DNA from: Azospirillum soli
GTDB lineage: Bacteria; Pseudomonadota; Alphaproteobacteria; Azospirillales; Azospirillaceae
Direction: 5' to 3'
Assembly (NCBI RefSeq): GCF_017876165.1
Contig: NZ_JAGINQ010000011.1
Span: 124,001-188,000 of the forward strand
DNA: 64,000 bases
The number at the start of each line of letters is the position of its first letter. Within the stretch, counting starts at the first letter, position 1. Below are positions 27,030 through 39,444 of the stretch, one piece after another. The notes below the pieces were generated by a model that worked only from the letters and a program-made list of their open reading frames with translations, was not told the DNA's origin and made no database searches. The translations under genes and the position numbers were made by a program.

Positions 27030-28133
27030 GTGACCCTGGTTCTGGATCAGGTCAGCAAGCATGTCGGCGGGCACGTCCACATCGAGAACGTGTCGCTGAC
27101 GCTGGAGCGGGGATCGCTGAACGTCCTGCTCGGGCCGACGCTGTCGGGCAAGACCTCGCTGATGCGGCTGATGGCCGGGCTGGACGTGCCGAGCGCCGGG
27201 CGCGTGCTGGTGGACGGCAAGGACGTGACCGGCCTGCATGTCCGCAAGCGGTCGGTGGCGATGGTCTACCAGCAGTTCATCAACTATCCCTCGCTGACCG
27301 TCTACGAGAACATCGCCTCGCCGCTGCGGGTCGCCCGCCGGCCGAAAGACGAGATCGACCGCAAGGTGCGCGAGGCGGCGAAGCTGCTGAAGCTGGAACC
27401 CTATCTCGACCGCACGCCGCTGCACCTGTCCGGCGGGCAGCAGCAACGCACCGCCATCGCCCGCGCGCTGGTCAAGGACGCGCAACTGGTCCTGCTGGAC
27501 GAGCCGCTGGCGAACCTCGACTACAAGCTGCGCGAGGAATTGCGGGAGGAACTGCCGAAGATCTTCGGGGCGTCCGGCGCCGTCTTCGTCTATGCGACCA
27601 CCGAACCGACCGAGGCGCTTCTGCTGCGCGGCAACACGGCGACGTTGTGGGAAGGGCGGCTGGCGCAGTTCGGGCGGACGCCCGACGTCTATCGCCGCCC
27701 GGCCAACATCACCAGCGCGCGCGTCTTCTCCGACCCGCCGCTCAACACCATGCGGGTGCACAAGCGGGGGCTCCAGCTGGTGCTGGCGACGGGGGAACAT
27801 GGGCTGGCGCGCGGCGTGCTGGCGGAGCTGCCGGACGATCACTACACCATCGGCTTCCGCGCCGATCACCTGTACCTGACGCGGCCAGACCCGGAGGCCA
27901 TCGCGCTGACCGGCACGGTGGCGGTCAGTGAGATCACGGGATCCGAGAGCTTCGTGCACATCGACCTGCCGCGCGCCGATGGCGGCAGCGACCGCTGGGT
28001 CGCCGTCACGCGCGGCGTTCTGGAGGTGGAACCGGGCGAGCGGATCGAATGCTTCATCGACCCGCGCCGCCTCTTCGTCTTCGGTCACGACGGCAGCCTT
28101 GCGGCGGCCCCGCCGCTGGTCATGGCGGCGTGA
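27030..28133 (+). CDS. glpS: Glycerol ABC transporter ATP-binding subunit GlpS
   Basis: 367 residues from GTG27030 after GGGGGGAA, 14 bp downstream of glpD. A MalK-like ATPase: the Walker A is the unusual GPTLSGKTSL (Thr-Leu-Ser instead of Ser-Gly-Cys/Ser-Gly), Q-loop YQQFINYPSLTVYENI, signature [15 protein letters not shown], Walker B QLVLLDEPLANLD. The switch His is replaced: the segment reads FVYATTEPTEALLL where VTHDQ-EA is usual. A TOBE-like C-terminal domain follows. It pairs with GlpT to power import of glycerol, as described for the rhizobial GlpSTPQUV system. Confidence 0.9.
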   Translation: MTLVLDQVSKHVGGHVHIENVSLTLERGSLNVLLGPTLSGKTSLMRLMAGLDVPSAGRVLVDGKDVTGLHVRKRSVAMVYQQFINYPSLTVYENIASPLRVARRPKDEIDRKVREAAKLLKLEPYLDRTPLHLSGGQQQRTAIARALVKDAQLVLLDEPLANLDYKLREELREELPKIFGASGAVFVYATTEPTEALLLRGNTATLWEGRLAQFGRTPDVYRRPANITSARVFSDPPLNTMRVHKRGLQLVLATGEHGLARGVLAELPDDHYTIGFRADHLYLTRPDPEAIALTGTVAVSEITGSESFVHIDLPRADGGSDRWVAVTRGVLEVEPGERIECFIDPRRLFVFGHDGSLAAAPPLVMAA

Positions 28134-28147
28134 GGGGAGGGGAGCCC

Positions 28148-30117
<1,970 letters not shown>

Positions 30118-30120
30118 GCC

Positions 30121-30918
<798 letters not shown>

Positions 30919-30931
30919 GGAGACCGCAGCC

Positions 30932-31213
30932 ATGGAACACCTCGCCTGGATGGCCTGGACGTGGCAGACCGGCGCCTTCTTCGCCCTGGTCGCCGGCCTG
31001 CTGGCGCTGCTGACCGCGTTGGCGCTCAACCGGCCGGAGATCGCGCGGCCCGGCATCCTGGGCATCACCACCACGCGCGGCGACCGGCTGTTCATCACGC
31101 TTCTCGGCAGCGCCTTCATCCATCTCGCCTGGCTCGGGCTGATCGGCCCGAACCTGGAATACGCATCCGCCCTCTCGCTCCTCTACGCCGCGGCGGTGTT
31201 CCGCTGGGTGTGA
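30932..31213 (+). CDS. glpU: Small membrane protein of the glycerol transporter (DUF2160, GlpU)
   Basis: 93 residues from ATG30932 (TGAGGAG upstream), three hydrophobic segments including FFALVAGLLALLTALAL and TLLGSAFIHLAWLGLIG, and the conserved RPGILGITTTRGDRLFI loop. Its size and place between the GlpQ permease and the binding protein match GlpU/DUF2160. The role in transport is unknown; it may be an accessory subunit. Confidence 0.87.
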   Translation: MEHLAWMAWTWQTGAFFALVAGLLALLTALALNRPEIARPGILGITTTRGDRLFITLLGSAFIHLAWLGLIGPNLEYASALSLLYAAAVFRWV

Positions 31214-31265
31214 CGCGCGGGAAGACAGAACCGGTTCAATAACAAGGGGTAGGGAGGAAAACGAC

Positions 31266-33020
<1,755 letters not shown>

Positions 33021-33030
33021 CCCTTGCATT

Positions 33031-33069
33031 CCCTCCCCCGCTCCGCGGGGGAGGGTTAGGGTGGGGGCT
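33031..33069. repeat. Dispersed GC-rich hairpin repeat between glpV and glpK
   Basis: CCCTCCCCCGC (33031-33041), TCC loop, GCGGGGGAGGG (33045-33055), a perfect 11-bp stem followed by TTAGGGTGGGGGC. The same unit recurs in two inverted copies at 61251-61339. It may trim glpK expression relative to glpV as an intra-operon stem-loop. Confidence 0.8.
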
Positions 33070-33102
33070 CGCCGCAGAAACTCTCCAAAAAGGACCACCT
33101 TC

Positions 33103-34593
33103 ATGCCCGAGGCCAGCCACGTCCTTGCCATCGACCAGGGCACCACCTCCACCCGCGCCATCGTCTTCGACCGGAACGGGACCCCGGCCGGCATCGCGCG
33201 GCGGGAGTTCGCCCAGCACTACCCCGCCGACGGCTGGGTCGAGCATGACCCGGAGGACATCTGGTGGGACACCGTCGCGGTCATGCGCGAGGCTGCCGCC
33301 GAGGCCAGCCTAACGGGATCCGACATCGCCGCCATAGGCATCACCAACCAGCGGGAAACCACCGTCGTCTGGGACCGCGCGACCGGCGAGCCGATCCACC
33401 GCGCCATCGTCTGGCAGGACCGCCGCACCGCTGATGCCTGCCGCGCGCTGGTCGAGGACGGCTGCGGGCCGCTCGTCCAGCGCAAGACCGGGCTGCTGAT
33501 CGACGCCTATTTCTCGGCCACCAAAGCGGCCTGGATTCTGGACCATGTGCCAGGCGCCAGGGACCGGGCGGAGCGTGGGGAACTCTGCTTCGGCACCATC
33601 GACAGCTTCCTGCTGCACCGGCTGACCGGCGGCCGGGTCCATGCGACCGACGCCACCAACGCGTCCCGCACCATGGTTTTCGACATCCACACCCAGGACT
33701 GGGACGACGAGCTGCTGGCCCTGTTCCGCATCCCCCGCGCCATGATGCCGCGGGTGCTGGACAGCAGTGCCGAGTTCGGGGCGACGGAACCCGACCTGCT
33801 CGGGCGGCCGATTCCCATCACCGGCATCGCGGGCGACCAGCAGGCAGCGACCTTCGGGCAGGCCTGCTTCGAGCCGGGGATGGTCAAATCCACCTACGGC
33901 ACCGGCTGCTTCGCGCTGCTGAACACCGGGGACAGGCCAGTCGAGTCCCGGTCCAACATGCTGACCACCGTGGCCTATCGCCTGGACGGGCGGGCGACCT
34001 ACGCGCTGGAGGGCTCCATCTTCATCGCCGGGGCGGCGGTGAAGTGGCTCCGCGACGGGCTGGGCATCATCACGCACGCCTCGCAGACCGACGACATGGC
34101 GACCCGCGTGCCGGACAGCCATGGCGTCTATCTGGTGCCGGCCTTTGTGGGGCTGGGCGCGCCGCACTGGGACCCGCACGCACGGGCGGCCATCTCCGGC
34201 CTGACTCTGGACGCCGGGCCGGCGCACATCGCGCGGGCGGCGCTGGAGGCCGTGGCCTTCCAGACGCGGGACCTGCGCGATGCCATGCTGTCCGACTGGC
34301 CGGCGCGTGCGCGTGCGTTGCGGGTGGACGGAGGCATGGCGGCGAACGACTGGTTGTGCCAGTTTCTTGCCGATATGCTGGAGCTTCCGGTCGAACGGCC
34401 GGCGGTGATCGAGACCACCGCGCTGGGGGCGGCGAGCCTTGCAGGCCTGAAGGTCGGTGTCTACCGTGATCAGGCGGCGGTGGCCGGGGCGTGGCGGTGC
34501 GACCGCCGCTTCGAACCGCGCATGGAAGCGGCCCAGCGGGACCGGCTGTACCGGGGGTGGCTCGACGCCGTGGAGCGGGTGAAGCGGCGATAG
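33103..34593 (+). CDS. glpK: Glycerol kinase
   Basis: 496 residues from ATG33103 (AAAAAGGA upstream). FGGY motifs: [17 protein letters not shown] at the N-terminus, [25 protein letters not shown], the catalytic aspartate in [25 protein letters not shown] and the C-terminal adenosine region [16 protein letters not shown]. Phosphorylates incoming glycerol to sn-glycerol 3-phosphate, the GlpD substrate. A hairpin repeat separates it from glpV. Confidence 0.96.
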   Translation: MPEASHVLAIDQGTTSTRAIVFDRNGTPAGIARREFAQHYPADGWVEHDPEDIWWDTVAVMREAAAEASLTGSDIAAIGITNQRETTVVWDRATGEPIHRAIVWQDRRTADACRALVEDGCGPLVQRKTGLLIDAYFSATKAAWILDHVPGARDRAERGELCFGTIDSFLLHRLTGGRVHATDATNASRTMVFDIHTQDWDDELLALFRIPRAMMPRVLDSSAEFGATEPDLLGRPIPITGIAGDQQAATFGQACFEPGMVKSTYGTGCFALLNTGDRPVESRSNMLTTVAYRLDGRATYALEGSIFIAGAAVKWLRDGLGIITHASQTDDMATRVPDSHGVYLVPAFVGLGAPHWDPHARAAISGLTLDAGPAHIARAALEAVAFQTRDLRDAMLSDWPARARALRVDGGMAANDWLCQFLADMLELPVERPAVIETTALGAASLAGLKVGVYRDQAAVAGAWRCDRRFEPRMEAAQRDRLYRGWLDAVERVKRR

Positions 34594-34612
34594 AGGGGCC
34601 GATGAATGGGGG

Positions 34613-35392
34613 ATGAAGCGAATGACGTTGGGTGACGATCTGCGCGGCAAGCGCGTGCTGGTGACCGGCAGCAGCCGGGGCATCGGGGCGGCGGTGGCGG
34701 CCGCCTTCGCCGGGCTGGGCGCGCGCGTGGCGCTGCACGGGTCGGGCACCGGCAAGGGGGCCGAACGGCTGGCCGCCAGCCTCGCTGAAGGCGGGGCCGA
34801 GGTGCGCGTGTTCAACGGCGACTTCCGCCGGCCGCGCGCGGTGGAGGCGGTGGTGGACGCCGCCGCCGAAGCCTTCGGCGGGCTGGACATCCTGGTCAAC
34901 AACGCCGGCACCATGGTCGGGCGGGTGCCGTTGGCCAAGATGGAGGACTCCTTTCTCGACGAGGTGGTGGACCTCAACATGCGCTCGGTCGTCGTGGCCT
35001 GCCGGCGCGCCCTGCCGGCGCTGAAGGCGGCCGGCGGCGGGGCCATCGTCAACACCGTCTCGATCTCGGCCCGCACCGGCGGCAGTCCGGGATCGTCGAT
35101 CTACAGCGCGTCGAAGGCCTTCGTCTCCACCTTCACCCGGTCGCTGGCGGCGGAACTGGCGCCGGACCGCATCCGCGTCAACGCCGTGTCGCCGGGCACC
35201 ATCGACACGGATTTCCACCAGCGCTACTCCTCCCCGGAGAAGCTGGCGGCCACGGCGGCGCGCATTCCGTTGGGCCGGTTGGGGTCGGCGGAGGATTGCG
35301 TCGGGGCATACCTGTTCCTCGCCTCCAACGCGCTCAGCGGCTACATCACCGGACAGGTGATCGAGGTCAATGGCGGGCAGTTGATGGCGTAG
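34613..35392 (+). CDS. Short-chain dehydrogenase/reductase (FabG-like)
   Basis: 259 residues (256 if translation starts at Met34622, which is better spaced to GGGGG). Classical SDR: cofactor loop VLVTGSSRGIGAAVAAAF, NNAG, catalytic Ser in TVSISARTG and YxxxK in YSASKAFVSTF; ends EVNGGQLMA. The Arg/Ser after the glycine loop suggests NADP(H). It follows glpK by 19 bp and may belong to the glycerol operon, perhaps oxidising a related polyol; substrate unknown. Confidence 0.88.
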   Translation: MKRMTLGDDLRGKRVLVTGSSRGIGAAVAAAFAGLGARVALHGSGTGKGAERLAASLAEGGAEVRVFNGDFRRPRAVEAVVDAAAEAFGGLDILVNNAGTMVGRVPLAKMEDSFLDEVVDLNMRSVVVACRRALPALKAAGGGAIVNTVSISARTGGSPGSSIYSASKAFVSTFTRSLAAELAPDRIRVNAVSPGTIDTDFHQRYSSPEKLAATAARIPLGRLGSAEDCVGAYLFLASNALSGYITGQVIEVNGGQLMA

Positions 35393-35632
35393 ACGCGCCC
35401 AACATTGCACGTCCTGGATGGGCTGTTCGGAGCGGAACGGCGCAAGACGGCCTGCGCCGAGCCGCTCCCAGCCTTGATGCGCTTGGGGGCATCGAGGCGA
35501 CCGTCCCGCGCGGCGACAAGAGGACCACGACTTCGCCCGCTCCAGACCCAGCTGTTGACAGCAGCCCGATGCACCCAACAGATTTGCGGCCCACCGGCGG
35601 ACGGGTCCGCCGCACCGTCGGAGTCCGCCCTT

Positions 35633-37450
35633 ATGCAGCCCCAACCCAATGATGCCTGCGACTGCGGAAGCGGCGTTCGCGCGCAACGTTGTTGCCGGCA
35701 GCCGGGGCATATGCTGGGCAACACCGCACTGCCCTCCTGGATCCCGGACCATATTGGACGCGCCGTCGATGCGCTCGACCGTTGCGACACTGACACCGCG
35801 CATCGGTTGTGCGTCGAGATCCTAGAGGCGGCGCCCAACCATGTCGATGCGCTGAAGGTTCTGGTCTGCCTGCTGCAAGCCACCGGCCCCATGACGGCCG
35901 CCATCGCGGTGCTGCAACGGATTCAACGCCTTACTCCCGACGATCTGGCGGTGACACAGGAATTGTCCGGGCTGCTGCTGCGCGCCGGCCGGCTGCGCGA
36001 AGCGGAGGTCCAGGCGCGCAACGCCGTCCGGCTGTCACCCGACGATCCGATGTCCCACACGCTGCTGGCGATGTCCCTGACGGACAACCATCAGCCCCAG
36101 GCCGGGGAGTTCCATTACCGGCGGGTTCTGGAACTCGCGCGCCCCGACGCGATCACGATCGCGAATTTCGCCTGGAACCTGAAACTCCAAGGCCGGTTGG
36201 CCGAGGCGAGACGCCTGTACGAACGGGCGGTGGCGCTCGATCCGGCGGTGCTTCTGACATGGCTTGGCTGGGCGCAGACCGAAGAGGCCGGACGCGACCT
36301 GCCACGCGCCTCGCGTTTTCTGGCGCGTGCCCGATGTCTCGACCCCAGCCACGACACCCACATCTTCCAGGCGGCGCTGCTTGCGCGCCAAGGCGCCCTG
36401 GACGACGCTCTGGCGGTGCTGGAGGGCGCGAGCGGCCAGTCAGCCGATGTCGCCGGGGATGTCGCCGGGAACGGCTGGCTGGAACGTGGCCGCATCCTCG
36501 ACCGCATGGGCCGTCATGACGAGGCTTTCGAAGCCTTCACCACGGGAAAGGCGATGATCCGGGAGTCCGGCCGGCGCTATGCCGACCAGGAGGCCGCCGA
36601 CCTGTTCGCCCGCCTCGCGAACTTCTTCATCGCCGACCGCCTCAAGCTTTTGCCGCCGCCGGCGGCCACGCTGACGTCGCCCCAGCCGATCTTCGTCACC
36701 GGCGCTCCACGGTCGGGCACCACCCTGGTCGAACAGATCCTGTCCGCCCATCCCGCCGTCGCCGCGGGCGATGAATTGCCGGCCATGGCCGCCGTCGCCG
36801 CCGGGGTGACGCAGACGCTGGGAAGCCCGCTGGCCTATCCCGAGGCGCTGTCGGAATTGTGGATGGGCGACCAGCGCGACGGGCTGGAGCGGATGCGCGA
36901 CGACTATCTGCGCCGTGCCCGCCGCCTCGTGCCGCTCAGCCCCGGCAAGAGCCTGTTTACCGACAAGATGCCGTTCAACGAGCTTCACCTGGGCCTGATC
37001 GCCCTGACGTTCCCGAGCGCGCCGGTGGTGCATGTCCTGCGCCACCCGCTCGACGTCGTTCTGTCGATGATGTCGCATGACCTGACCCATGGCTTCAATT
37101 GCGCCAGCAGCCTGGAATCGGCGGCGCGCCACTGCGGGCGCATGCTGGATCTCGTGGCGCATTATCGCCGCGAGATGCCGTTGCGCTATCTTCCGCTGCG
37201 CTATGAGGATCTCGTGCAGGATCTGGAACCCAACGTGCGCCGCCTGCTGGGGTTTGTCGGGCTCGGCTTCGACCGGCGCTGCCTGCGTTTCGACGAGAAC
37301 CGGCGCTACGCGCGGACGGCCAGCTATGCCCAGGTCACGGAAAAGCTCTACAGCCGGTCGCTCTACCGTTACCGCAACTACATGCGCCACCTGAAGCCGG
37401 TCATTCCGCTGCTGGAGCCGGCCATCCACAGCTTAGGTTACGAAATCTGA
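35633..37450 (+). CDS. TPR-sulfotransferase with N-terminal SEC-C-like motif
   Basis: 605 residues from Met35633; the frame reaches 35405 but the upstream part is low-complexity Arg/Pro and not protein-like. Order: a SEC-C-like zinc motif (CDCGSG...RCC, residues 9-21), TPR-type helical repeats from about 35 to 300 (for example EAEVQARNAVRLSPDDP), then a sulfotransferase domain. The PAPS 5'-phosphosulfate loop is VTGAPRSGTTLVEQ (residues 355-368) and the 3'-phosphate region VVHVLRHPLDVVLSMMSHD near 467. It would sulfate a protein or carbohydrate in the cytosol. It lies 5 bp before a TPR-glycosyltransferase and upstream of an autotransporter. Confidence 0.85.
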   Translation: MQPQPNDACDCGSGVRAQRCCRQPGHMLGNTALPSWIPDHIGRAVDALDRCDTDTAHRLCVEILEAAPNHVDALKVLVCLLQATGPMTAAIAVLQRIQRLTPDDLAVTQELSGLLLRAGRLREAEVQARNAVRLSPDDPMSHTLLAMSLTDNHQPQAGEFHYRRVLELARPDAITIANFAWNLKLQGRLAEARRLYERAVALDPAVLLTWLGWAQTEEAGRDLPRASRFLARARCLDPSHDTHIFQAALLARQGALDDALAVLEGASGQSADVAGDVAGNGWLERGRILDRMGRHDEAFEAFTTGKAMIRESGRRYADQEAADLFARLANFFIADRLKLLPPPAATLTSPQPIFVTGAPRSGTTLVEQILSAHPAVAAGDELPAMAAVAAGVTQTLGSPLAYPEALSELWMGDQRDGLERMRDDYLRRARRLVPLSPGKSLFTDKMPFNELHLGLIALTFPSAPVVHVLRHPLDVVLSMMSHDLTHGFNCASSLESAARHCGRMLDLVAHYRREMPLRYLPLRYEDLVQDLEPNVRRLLGFVGLGFDRRCLRFDENRRYARTASYAQVTEKLYSRSLYRYRNYMRHLKPVIPLLEPAIHSLGYEI

Positions 37451-37455
37451 GCGCG

Positions 37456-38877
37456 ATGGGCCCCTTCATTCTCCCGCAAACAGCGCCCTTCCGGCGGCCG
37501 GAGGAACGGCATTTCGCCGTCCTGGCCGACCGCCATATGGAGCAGGGGCGGCCCGACGCGGCGGAGCGTGCGCTCGACCGCGCCATGGCGCTGGCTCCGG
37601 CCGACCCGGCCCTGCTCTGCCGGGCGGCGGCGGTGTCCGCCGCGCTGGGCCGCCCCGAACAGGCCGCCGCCCGGTTTTGCCGTGCCCTGCAACTGGCCTG
37701 CGACCAAGCCACGGCACACCTCGGCCTTTGCGAACTGCGGCGGCGCCAGTCGCGCCTGGACGAGGCGGTGGCGCACGGGCGTGTCGCCGTGATGCTCGAA
37801 CCGTCCCGGCCCGACTCCTACTACAATCTCGGGATTGCGCTGTACGACCGGCTCGACATCGGGCAGGCAACGGCTTGCGAGCGGAAAGCCGTTCATTTGG
37901 CGCCGGAGTCGCCGGGACCGCATTTCGAACTGGCCGAATGCCTTCTGCTGTCCGGCCAGCTGGAGGAGGGCTGGCGGGAGTATGAATGGCGTTTTCGCCT
38001 GCCGGGCGTTCCATCCCCGGTGCCGCCCACGATTCTGGCGGCGGACCGGTCCGATCCCCGGCCCCAGTGGGACGGGCGGCCGATGCCGCCGGGGCGCCTA
38101 TTGCTCGTCGCCGATCAAGGATTCGGAGACGTGATCCAGTTCGCCCGTTATCTGCCGCTGGTGCACGCGCTCTGCCCCGATCCGCTGATCGCTTGCAGCC
38201 CGGACATGGCGCCCATTCTCCGCCAGTTGCCGGGCGGGCGGCGGCTGTACCAGGATTGGAACGACCTGCCGGACTTCGATGCATGGCATGCGTTGTCCGG
38301 GCTGCCGGGAGTTTTCGGCACCACCCTGGAAACGATTCCCGCCGCCACCGCCTATCTTCAGGCGGATCCCCGGAAAATCGACCACTGGCGCCGCCGCCTG
38401 GACGAATTGCTGCCCAAGGGGTTGATGCGGATCGGGATCGTATGGGCCGGACGCAGCACCCACGGCAACGACCACAACCGTTCGATGCGCCTCGCCCAGC
38501 TCGCCCCGCTGGCGGCGCTTGACGGGGTGGCGTTGGTGTCGCTGCAGAAGGGGCCGGCGCAGGCCGAAGTCGGAACCTATTTCGGCCGCGCGCCGCTGGT
38601 GAACCTCGGGCCTGAGATCACGGACTTCGCCGACACCATGGGCATCGTCCATGGACTGGCGCGCGTGGTCGGGGTCGATACCGCCCTTATCCATCTTGCC
38701 GGCGCGATGGGGCGGCCGGCCTCGGTCCTGCTGCCTTACGCCCCCGACTGGCGCTGGCTGCTGAAGCGCGGGACGACACCGTGGTATCCGACGGTCACGC
38801 TGCACCGCCAGCACAAGCCCGGCCGCTGGGACGACGCCGTCCGCGAGGTTGCGTCGGGTCTGCACCCAAAACGCTGA
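37456..38877 (+). CDS. TPR-glycosyltransferase (GT9/GT41-like fold)
   Basis: 473 residues. TPR repeats fill about residues 15-170 (PDSYYNLGIALYDRLDIGQA among them). The C-terminal half is GT-B: LLLVADQGFGDVIQFARYL near 215, MRIGIVWAGRSTHGNDHNRS near 324 and VVGVDTALIHLAGAMGRPAS near 405, the nucleotide-sugar site of ADP-heptose/O-GlcNAc-type transferases. It begins 5 bp after the sulfotransferase, so the two are probably co-translated. TPR plus GT architecture suggests a protein substrate; the adjacent autotransporter is the obvious candidate, by position only. Confidence 0.83.
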   Translation: MGPFILPQTAPFRRPEERHFAVLADRHMEQGRPDAAERALDRAMALAPADPALLCRAAAVSAALGRPEQAAARFCRALQLACDQATAHLGLCELRRRQSRLDEAVAHGRVAVMLEPSRPDSYYNLGIALYDRLDIGQATACERKAVHLAPESPGPHFELAECLLLSGQLEEGWREYEWRFRLPGVPSPVPPTILAADRSDPRPQWDGRPMPPGRLLLVADQGFGDVIQFARYLPLVHALCPDPLIACSPDMAPILRQLPGGRRLYQDWNDLPDFDAWHALSGLPGVFGTTLETIPAATAYLQADPRKIDHWRRRLDELLPKGLMRIGIVWAGRSTHGNDHNRSMRLAQLAPLAALDGVALVSLQKGPAQAEVGTYFGRAPLVNLGPEITDFADTMGIVHGLARVVGVDTALIHLAGAMGRPASVLLPYAPDWRWLLKRGTTPWYPTVTLHRQHKPGRWDDAVREVASGLHPKR

Positions 38878-39444
38878 CGTCCACATCCCAGATCAGGGTT
38901 TGGAGCGATGCGCCGCGTCCAAGGACGGGGATACGCACCCTCCAATTTCCAGGCGCAATAGGGCCAGCGCACCGCAAGCTTGGCTGTAAGCTGATCGTCC
39001 TTTGCGGCGCCCCGACGCTCCTCAACAATTTTGTATGTTTTGAAGCAACCCTGGGCTCACTTGCATGCATGTAAAAGTTTTGATCTCACCTCTAAGTTCA
39101 AACATTGGAGGTTTTTGCAAAGTGCTCCGCAATAACAGCCGACAACTGCGCAGAGGAAGGTCGCCTCTATGACGATCATGAAACTCTTATGAGGCATGCC
39201 CCGCCAAAGCCCTTATATTCTCTTATAAACTTTACAATGATCGATATCTCATTACACCGCTTTTGGCAAATAGATGGTAATTATTCTGTCATTTTGGCGC
39301 GCTACAACCACGACGCGGAGCGCCATCTCCAGATTTTTCTACGCAAGTAAGAAATTATTTACCACATAACGCCCAATTTACCATTGCCGGACCGTTTTCA
39401 GAAACGGACAAAGCAGACTTCTCTTATTTTTGGTGGCAATTCTT
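38878..39444. other. AT-rich intergenic region before autotransporter
   Basis: 567 bp whose base composition falls well below the neighbouring genes, with many A/T runs from about 39020 onwards. A short open frame at 39105-39350 (81 codons) has no ribosome site, no recognisable domain and poor codon use for this genome, so it is not called. The palindrome TTGCATGCATG sits at about 39061. The region probably holds the autotransporter promoter and may be a target of an H-NS-like or MucR-type silencer. Confidence 0.55.

Noticed and set aside
35393-35632. Minus-strand frame with a helix-turn-helix-like stretch between the SDR and sulfotransferase genes
   Set aside because: Only a few residues look HTH-like; no continuation or start was found, so an old IS fragment could not be supported.
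39105-39350. 81-codon ORF in the AT-rich region
   Set aside because: No ribosome site, no recognisable domain, and codon use unlike the rest of the window. Kept only as a note in the intergenic entry.
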